A program made the translations under genes and the position numbers. From Pseudeuparius sepicola (Eukaryota; Arthropoda; Insecta; Coleoptera; Anthribidae), in the NCBI GenBank assembly GCA_963920635.1, contig OY987304.1, positions 36,456,365 through 36,520,364 on the forward strand: a stretch of 64,000 nucleotides of DNA, read 5' to 3'. Positions 57,468 to 64,000 of the stretch are shown piece after piece. The notes beneath the pieces were generated by a model. The model was not told where the DNA came from and did not search any database. It saw nothing but the letters and a program-made list of their open reading frames with translations. The number at the start of each line of letters is the position of its first letter. The stretch's first letter is position 1.

Positions 57468-57924
57468 TAATATCGCAACGCTTACTTTGAAGAAGGATCA
57501 TTTCGAAAACGTGAGACGACGATTTAGTGAAAAGTTATGCGTCCTGGTACTTATATTTCGCTTTACGGGCCGCTTCGTATAAAAATGAGTGCGCACTTAA
57601 AGAGGCTTCCAAATCCCAGCACTCCCAATTCTCGCCAGGCCCATTTATCGACAGGCCCTTCGCAATACCGCATTCGCCAGACCCAGACGATAATATCTGT
57701 GCAACACAACGTTGTCATATCAAAGGTGGGCCTGGTCAGACAGTGCCGTATAACAGAAGGTGGGATTTTGGTTTCGCGAGAAGTGTGACTCCCGTGATGC
57801 TCCTGTAAAACCTATTTTCTGTTTATCTGTACCTAGAGTTCAAGCACATAATTTTCTTGACCACCGATATTTTCAACCAGACCAAAAACAATACTTCACC
57901 ATCGCATTCAATGCGCACTATTTA
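57468..57924. other. Non-coding
   Basis: Contains the diverged direct copy of the 55478-55513 sequence, at about 57640-57682. Two overlapping short frames (57527-57808) are probably artefacts of a GC-rich patch. Confidence 0.4.
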
Positions 57925-58265
57925 TAGCGGAAATTACACTATTCTGTCCGGGTTGCCAAAAAAAAACGTCGAAAACTCATATTCGATCAGAGCAGTTTAA
58001 CGAATTCAGTTGGTTTTTGCCCGATTTGCAACCCGTGAAATGCGGCCCAACAGCGTCAGAATGCCAAACGAAATAATAATGCGGAACTTTCAGCTATACC
58101 TACATCGGCGGCGATTGTTATTGATGGGCCGCGTTAACCGTTTTTTTGCCCACAACCGCGTTATTTCAAACACACTATGTCCATAAAAGTTTTCTCCTCT
58201 TTGTATTTAATTGAAATAGGGCGGGTTGAAATGCATCGCTCGGCGACTGATGGACAACTAAACTA
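57925..58265 (+). repeat. CpG-rich dispersed repeat, family R3 copy B
   Basis: Closest to copy A: GAAATTACACTATTCTG, GCCCGATTTGCAACCCGTGA, GTTATTGATGGGCCGCGTTA, TTGAAATGCATCGCTCGGCG. Same orientation as the other two. Confidence 0.65.
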
Positions 58266-58961
58266 ACGGACGGGTATGTGGATGACCCAGTTGCAGCATT
58301 TTCGTTCATTACGTCTTAGTTAGGTATATCATAATATATATATTTTTAAAAAACAAAGTTTTATATTTTTTGTTACTACCTAATTACTTAATGTAACAAT
58401 AAGTACCTACTATCTTATGAAAACTTAAAACCATAAAGAATCACAATATAAAAGATCAAATATGTACCTAAGGTTCCTAAAATGGAATCCGCATTACGTC
58501 TTTGGTTAGCCAAATTTATCCTTTTCGTTATGAAGCTTTTGTGCATTTTTTTGTTTACAACAAGTATCTGTAACAAGTTTCTTAGCTTCATCAAACGTTT
58601 CTACTGCAAAAGGGATAAAAATAAAGCGCTCATTTATCTCAGCACATTTGCCATGCTTTTGGAATTCCGCTAAATGAAAAGAAGTTAATATATACCTTTC
58701 TGGCTGCAAAACTCGTTATTTTATCTGCTAAGTAAAACTACACAGCCGTAAACTAGCTATTTATTGTTACTTAAATATTTTAATTTGTTTGAATATTTAT
58801 TTAATAACATAATTTTTGTGTCAGAAAGGGGTCAGAGTAATAGAATGAAGAGAAACAAGAGAAATGTCTGGAGCAAAGTTCAAAACAGTTGATTTGATAG
58901 ATGGAAGACTTCCGAAATAATTAAATGTTCGCATTTCTTGAAATTTAAATGTAAACCAACT
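58266..58961. other. Non-coding
   Basis: AT-rich; overlapping opposing frames at 58482-58709 without recognisable content. Confidence 0.45.
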
Positions 58962-59640
58962 CTAAAACTTAAAGTCTCCTAAAACTGCATCGGGATCTCC
59001 TGCAATAGTACCATCATCCAAATACCAAAGATTAATTTCTGATTTAAATGCTAAAATAATTGACTGAATAGCAAGACAAACTAACGGTGGTCCTAAGGGA
59101 TCACCTTGTTGAACATCTCTGGGCCACTTAAGCACCATACTACAGTAAAGCATTTTCTTTGTAACACCGATGTGGTTAATGTTCTTTGGCTTTTGAATGT
59201 ATAACGTCTCTAAGGAATACAACCTTTTAGAATAAGATTAGAAAAAAGAAAGAGAAAAAAGCAAATTAAACGAAAATATACCAAGCTCCCCACCAACAAG
59301 ATCTTTAAGTTGCTGGGGTCTCAAGGAATCAAGACCTTCCGATGAGCCTGGGTTAAAAATAAATTGCATTTTTGATTTTATATGCAGAAACATCAACAAC
59401 TGCTATTAATGTCGAGAGATATGGGAAGTTCATATCAATCTCCGGGCAGGGATGTTTTTCCAACAAACTCTTCATTTTTTTCAGCAAATCTCTCTTCAGA
59501 ACAGAGAACTCTAATCGCACCTTAAGTTTTGGTTTTACAAAGAAAAAGGGGAATTCTTTTCACGATTCTTTTGAAGTAGTTTTTTTATGATATTGTAAAT
59601 ATTCCCCAATTAGAGCAAATAAGCGAGGTCTATTTGTTTT
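58962..59640 (-). pseudogene. Degenerate reverse transcriptase fragment with internal deletion
   Basis: The minus strand keeps the RT palm in the frame at 59222-58962: VQQGDPLGPPLVCLAIQS followed by LWYLDDGTIAGD, where YLDD is the catalytic pair. Upstream, GLDSLRPQQLKDL (about 59340-59300) is the fingers-region block that normally precedes the palm by well over a hundred residues, so the part between is missing. At that point stands GTATATTTTC...TTCTAAAAG (about 59279-59223), which also looks like a ~57-bp intron. Further upstream, scattered homologous-looking pieces (NRPRLFALIGEYLQYH near 59630; CPEIDMNFPYLSTLIAVVDV near 59430) lie in other frames or behind stops. It is a retroelement RT pseudogene; the clade is not determined. 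Confidence 0.7.
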
Positions 59641-60338
59641 GTTATCTGGAATTTTCATTAAGAGCTGTTCCTAAATCTTTTATTTGTGAGATTTTTTAGA
59701 ATAGAGACTCTTCGCGTCGATAGGCACCTGCTATTACTAATACATAATAATATACAACCTATAGAAAATATTAAATACATTACAAAACAATGAATACCTG
59801 ATGTATCTATTGTTTGATGCTTCTGTCAAAAAAAAATTGAACTGTTCTCGTGTTATTTAACGTTTTAGATTTTTTGGGTTCAAAAACTAGATTTTTCTTT
59901 TTCAAAAAATCTCTCTACTTTATAAAATTAGAAATGTCGATATCTTCCTTAGTTTTTAGCATCGAAGTTATCATGGAATAAGAAGACCATAAAGTTGATG
60001 ATTTATTTAACCATGTAAGCAAGCAAGACATTCTCTGAAATTACTTTTAAGTATGCTATTTTCTGCCAAATATGTTTTTAATCTATTCTCTGGTTACTTC
60101 TTTCGCATACTTCTTTAAGTTTTCTGGTACCAAATTCATTATTGACAAATTTTCCGCTTGTCTTAAATTTCTTAATGCTTCTTTAAGGCAAAAATTTCGT
60201 TATTGTGCATTTTTATTGTACTTATTTTCATGTTATTAAAATTATAATAAATGTTTGCCCAGATTGACACAAGCTCATTGACAGATCAATAGTTTTCTGT
60301 TCTGAATTGTTTTGGTTCTTGTCCAGAAACAAAATTTA
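59641..60338. other. Non-coding
   Basis: AT-rich; may include further decayed parts of the RT element, but I see no certain match. Confidence 0.4.
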
Positions 60339-60680
60339 ATTGGGAATAAATGATTTTTGCGGAGTTTGGACAAATTGTATATTAAATTAAAATTATAAAA
60401 TTAGCTAATGCAAACTTTCGCACAATTTTTGTACTTCTTCAGGCTAAAAAATTATATAATGTAAAGAATAATTTTAAGAAAAACAAGAAAATGAAAATTA
60501 ACGAAGCTATTGGCTATTTAGAATAAATAGTAATTTTTTATTTATTTTTAATGTATGCTAATAATTAAGTTTTGTTTTTTGTTTTTCCTATAATTTATTA
60601 TTGCATTAGCTATTTTTATAATTTTACTTTAATAGGTATACAATTTGTTGAAACTCCGCGAAAATCATTTATTCCCAATT
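60339..60680. mobile_element. ~340-bp MITE with AATTGGGAATAAATG ends
   Basis: AATTGGGAATAAATGATTTT (60339) and AAAATCATTTATTCCCAATT (to 60680) are inverted, and the pairing continues through GCGGAGTTT..ACAAATTGTATA for ~43 bp. The interior is AT-rich and unpaired. The duplication is unclear because the AATT ends are palindromic. Confidence 0.75.
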
Positions 60681-60884
60681 TTCTGTTCTATGGCCGACTA
60701 AAATTAATCGCCGTCTTTTATAAAACATTTTAATAAAACGATATCATTAATACTCTTGTTAACTTCTGCTGGCCGAATATCTCAACTTTTCAGTCTTGTA
60801 CCATAAACTACTATTTTAAATGAGTGAGTTTTTCTAGGTTTCTAAAAGCATAGGTAGTCTACTGTTTACGCATGAAAACGTTCG
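60681..60884. other. Non-coding linker
   Basis: AT-rich; no feature. Confidence 0.4.
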
Positions 60885-61185
60885 TTTGAATCCCTTTATA
60901 CAGAAAATACCAGTTCTTTTCCCGGTTGCACAAAAAAATACAAAGCATCCTCATTTTAACAAATTTGAGCAGTTTTTGAACGATTTCCAACCCCCGAAAT
61001 ACGGCCAAATAGCGTCGGAACGCCGACCAAAACAATATCGCGGAAATTCCTACAGCAACTACATCTGTGGCGCTTATTGATGGGCGCTGTAAAATGTTTT
61101 CGGTCGGCCGCCCCTTTGTTTCGTACACTCTCTCCATAAAAGTTTACCCCCGTCGAATTAATTCGAATGGGGATGAGTCTAAATT
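60885..61185 (+). repeat. CpG-rich dispersed repeat, family R3 copy C
   Basis: Matches copies A and B at TTTTTG-ACGATTT-CAACCC, GCGTCGGAACGCCGACCAAA, GCTTATTGATGGGCGCTGT, CTCCATAAAAGTTTACC and TTAATTCGAATGGGG. Same orientation. Confidence 0.65.
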
Positions 61186-61397
61186 CACATACAACGAACG
61201 GCATACATGTGTAAATGATAATTGCAATTGCCAATATTGTCGAAAATAATTGGATGCTGTGGACGGCTGGTGGTATGCTCAATAATTAATTTCGTAATTC
61301 ATAGAAAAATCCACGACTCAAAAACCACCCTGATACAGTTTTTCCAAGGAATTTAACGCTGTTTAGAAAAAAATAAAAAATAGAAGGTCAAACATTG
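61186..61397. other. Non-coding linker
   Basis: AT-rich; no feature. Confidence 0.4.
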
Positions 61398-63277
61398 TCC
61401 AGGAATATTAAGGGTTTCACCTCGGAATGAGAGATAGTCAGCTATAAACTTGTATAAACCTTTATTTTGGCATCCTAAAACTTGTCTCAAAACCTACTTA
61501 TGGTAGGGTGTCCGCGACTACAGATATTTCAAGGTCAAAGGTCAAAAAATTGTTTTTTTACAAATTTATTGCAAATATCTCGTTTCTATGGGTTTTATGC
61601 TATTTGTATTTATTACAAATATTGCAGAGGACTAAATTCTTTACAACTTTTGTTTAAACATTTTTTTATATCTTGAATCATTTTCGAGATAGAGGGCAGA
61701 GCACGCGCCGTGTTTAACTATTTAGAGTATCATTCGAGGTCAACCTGTAGTTACGATTAAAAACATGCCGTATAAAGTTTATAAATTATTAAAAAATATA
61801 TAATTCTAAATAATTTGCATTTTTTAACTATTACGTTATAACTAATATATTTTTTTCAATAATTTAGTATCTATTCATTTAATAACACTTACCTACTCGT
61901 GTAATTATAATGTTATTAAGGGAGATACTTTAATTATTTTTTAATTCTAACCTTATTTATACTAATTACTTCCTAACTAAATAAAAAAAGAATTACATTT
62001 TTAATTAATGTTTTTATTGAAAAATACCATTTCATACATTTATGAACGTTGAAATTAAAAAAATTGAATAATATTAACTACAAGTTCTAATTTAAATTTT
62101 CTTCTTCTTCATCGTCTTCCAGTCGCTATAAAATTTCAAATTTCTCTGTGTTCTCGTCTTTAACGTCATTTGTCTGTTCTTCCAGTATTTCAGGATCAAA
62201 AGTAGCGTCTTCATTGATATCACTCTGATATGGTGAACCATTAAGACAAGCTTGCCCATTACACTGGCCGCAAGCTAAGGAGCACTGCAACTCTGCTTTC
62301 CCGCATCCACATCCACATCGCGAACCACAATCATTCTCGCAGTTGCAGACTCTTGTGTTAAGCAATTAATTCCTTCGGAGATGGTGGATTTATTGTCATA
62401 ACAGGTTCCAGGAATTCATAACGCATTATCCATCCCCAATTCTGGGGTTCTAAATCATGCCCTTACCAAGTCAATATACAATAGAGGTCCGTTGTCCCAG
62501 GTATAATTTTTAACGTTTTAAAATAATCTATAAGTTTACGGATTTCAATGAAGATGTACTTATTTTTTATTTTTTACTTAAAATGTAACTAAAGTATTTC
62601 CCTTAATAACTTTATAATTACACAAGTAGGTAAGTGTTATTAAATAAATAGATATTGAGTTATTGAAAAAAATTATTAATTATAACATAATAGTTAAGAC
62701 TCGATGTACAGCACGTGCGTGGTGATTCAACATTTTGACCCATAAAATGGCTTTTTTCGATCTGTAGCGTTACAAATTTTAATCTAAGTAGATAATTACT
62801 CACTTTTTGAGAAAAAAATTAATTAAAAATATTTATCACAATGGCCGTTGTTAGCATTTTCGCAAAAACCTAATGACGGCCATTGTGATAAATATTTTTA
62901 AATAATTTTTGTCTCAAAATGTGAGTAATTACTTATAAAATTTGTATTGACCAAAAGTTTTAAATTATACGTGTTACTATAAAATATAAATAAAAATATA
63001 AAAAAAAATGTTTAAACAAAAGTTGTAGAGAATTTAATCCTCTACAATATTTATAAGAATACAAATAGCATAAAACCAATAGGAAACGAGATATTTGCAA
63101 TAAATATGTAAAAAATCGATTTTTTTACCTTTGACCTTGGAATATCTGTAGTCGCGGACACCCTACAAGTAGGTTTTGAGACAATTTTTAGGGAGCCAAA
63201 ATAAAGGTTTATACAAGGTTATAGCTGACTATCTCTCATTCCGAGATACTTGCCCTTATTTGACTAATATTCCTGGA
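61398..63277. mobile_element. 1.9-kb foldback element enclosing a CXC-protein fragment
   Basis: Inverted ends GTCCAGGAATATT (61398) and AATATTCCTGGAC (to 63277), then CTCGGAATGAGAGATAGTCA and long arms (~300 bp) with TAGGGTGTCCGCGACTACAG and GCATAAAACC. A second inverted pair lies inside (about 61850-62000 with 62560-62700; TACACAAGTAGGTAAGTGTTATTAAAT). The centre is the end of a cysteine-rich gene. The target duplication is not clear. It looks like a deletion derivative that kept its last coding part. Confidence 0.75.
62126..62455 (-). pseudogene. C-terminal fragment of a CXC (tesmin/TSO1-like) cysteine-rich protein
   Basis: On the minus strand PQNWGWIMRYEFLEPVMTIN followed by PPSPKELI (about 62445-62365) precedes CNCENDCGSRCGCGCGK, then AELQCSLACGQCNGQACLN (62360-62245). 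The order (WGW, PV, PPxPxxL, CxCxxxCxxxCxC, LxCxxxCxxCxGxxCxN) is a C-terminal module I know from uncharacterised insect proteins, many of them transposon-borne; the cysteine pattern is CXC-like and probably binds zinc and DNA. The two halves are in different frames, with a shift near 62366. After EKFEIL the frame meets TAG (62126), but then continues RLEDDEEEENLN to TAA-type end at about 62087, so the TAG is probably a nonsense mutation. The N-terminal bulk is absent. Confidence 0.65.
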
Positions 63278-64000
63278 CTAACAAGAAAGTTAAAAAAAAA
63301 AACATTTTTTTTTAAACTCACCAGATGCATTAAGAAAGGTCACTAAAGATAGAAGTTAGACGCTGTCTAGGCTTATGTTTATTAAAAGAAGGTAGTCGCA
63401 TTGAAAATTATTTATAAGTAAGAACCTACCTAGCATTTACTTTTATATTGTTGTTTTTTGTTTTTTTTTTGCCAAAATTGGTTAGGTCTTTAAATATAAT
63501 ACATAATAAGTGTTTATAATAACAGTTTTCCTTAAAAAGTGTTAGCAAAATGATTTGCTCTGTAGCAATAAAATTATTTAGTAACGTTGAACGTGACTCT
63601 GGTCATGTTTGTTGTTTGTGGTTAGTGGAGTAGAAGTAGATGAACCTAACCATTATGTAATTGTGTGTAGATGTAAAAAAATAGTAAGCAATGTCCACGA
63701 CTGTTTTTTATTATAACAATAAAAAAAAGCTGTCATAAGTTCTGCATCCAGCGTTTAATTAATTGCCGTGCCTCACGAATTCACCTGACCTTTTAACTGA
63801 TACTTTCAACAAAAAGGCGTTCAGTTGCAAGTACCTGTGGAAGCTAATAGCTATTAGATAAACTACTGTCGTTTCTTTCAAACTAAATGAAAATAACGCT
63901 AATACTCGATTTCATTAGGTAATGCAATACTTTTAAAATTAGGTACCTATTTAATAAAACTTGCTAGAAGTGATGGAAAATATTTATTGCTGTTGGGTGG
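63278..64000. other. Non-coding, nothing recognised
   Basis: AT-rich to the window end; no repeat, ORF or inverted structure supported. Confidence 0.5.

Overview
This is a eukaryotic, AT-rich, gene-poor window, most probably from an insect. The grounds are a GT-AG intron, poly(A) signals, many TA-flanked mariner-type elements with CAGGGTG...CACCCTG ends, Penelope-like and non-LTR retroelement remnants, a pogo-type transposase and frequent TAGGTACCTA words. I cannot name the order from sequence alone. There are no operons, phage genes or CRISPR arrays, and I saw no tRNA or rRNA gene.

Layout. 0-13 kb: a 5'-truncated non-LTR RT pseudogene, a 0.33-kb MITE with an 8-bp target duplication, a 1.9-kb foldback element holding a hairpin and a 122-bp tandem array, several more TA-flanked foldbacks, and a 111-aa lysine-rich single-exon ORF on the minus strand (12.28-12.62 kb). 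12.7-16.4 kb: six ~421-bp satellite-like monomers. A CCC...GGG element sits precisely at the array edge, flanked by ATAA and carrying a predicted two-exon 58-aa gene. 16.5-21.4 kb: a cluster of elements around the best-preserved transposon, a 2557-bp mariner-family element with 603-bp inverted repeats and an intact 361-aa DD41D transposase. 23-35 kb: foldbacks, an element loaded with AGTCTAAT motifs, GC-rich dispersed islands and a tRNA-SINE-like head. 35.4-36.5 kb: two Penelope-like endonuclease ends joined exactly head to head. 37.7-41.8 kb: another foldback and a recently broken pogo/Tigger transposase. 44.9-49.9 kb: a palindromic MITE and GC-rich islands. 50.0-52.4 kb: a nearly intact Penelope-like element between two TA microsatellites. 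52.4-64 kb: duplicated blocks, a 1.95-kb TIR element, an RT pseudogene, and a foldback enclosing the end of a CXC (tesmin-like) cysteine-rich protein.

No host pathway can be reconstructed. The only candidate host gene is the 111-aa ORF. The mariner transposase should act on its own 603-bp ends. The many foldbacks have similar tips (CAGGG or CAGTG) and TA targets, so they probably depended on related enzymes, though their interiors differ. The observations most worth following are the small spliced gene inside the CCC/GGG element, the hairpin-rich satellite, the AGTCTAAT-loaded element, and four families of CpG-rich islands whose copies all lie in the same orientation.
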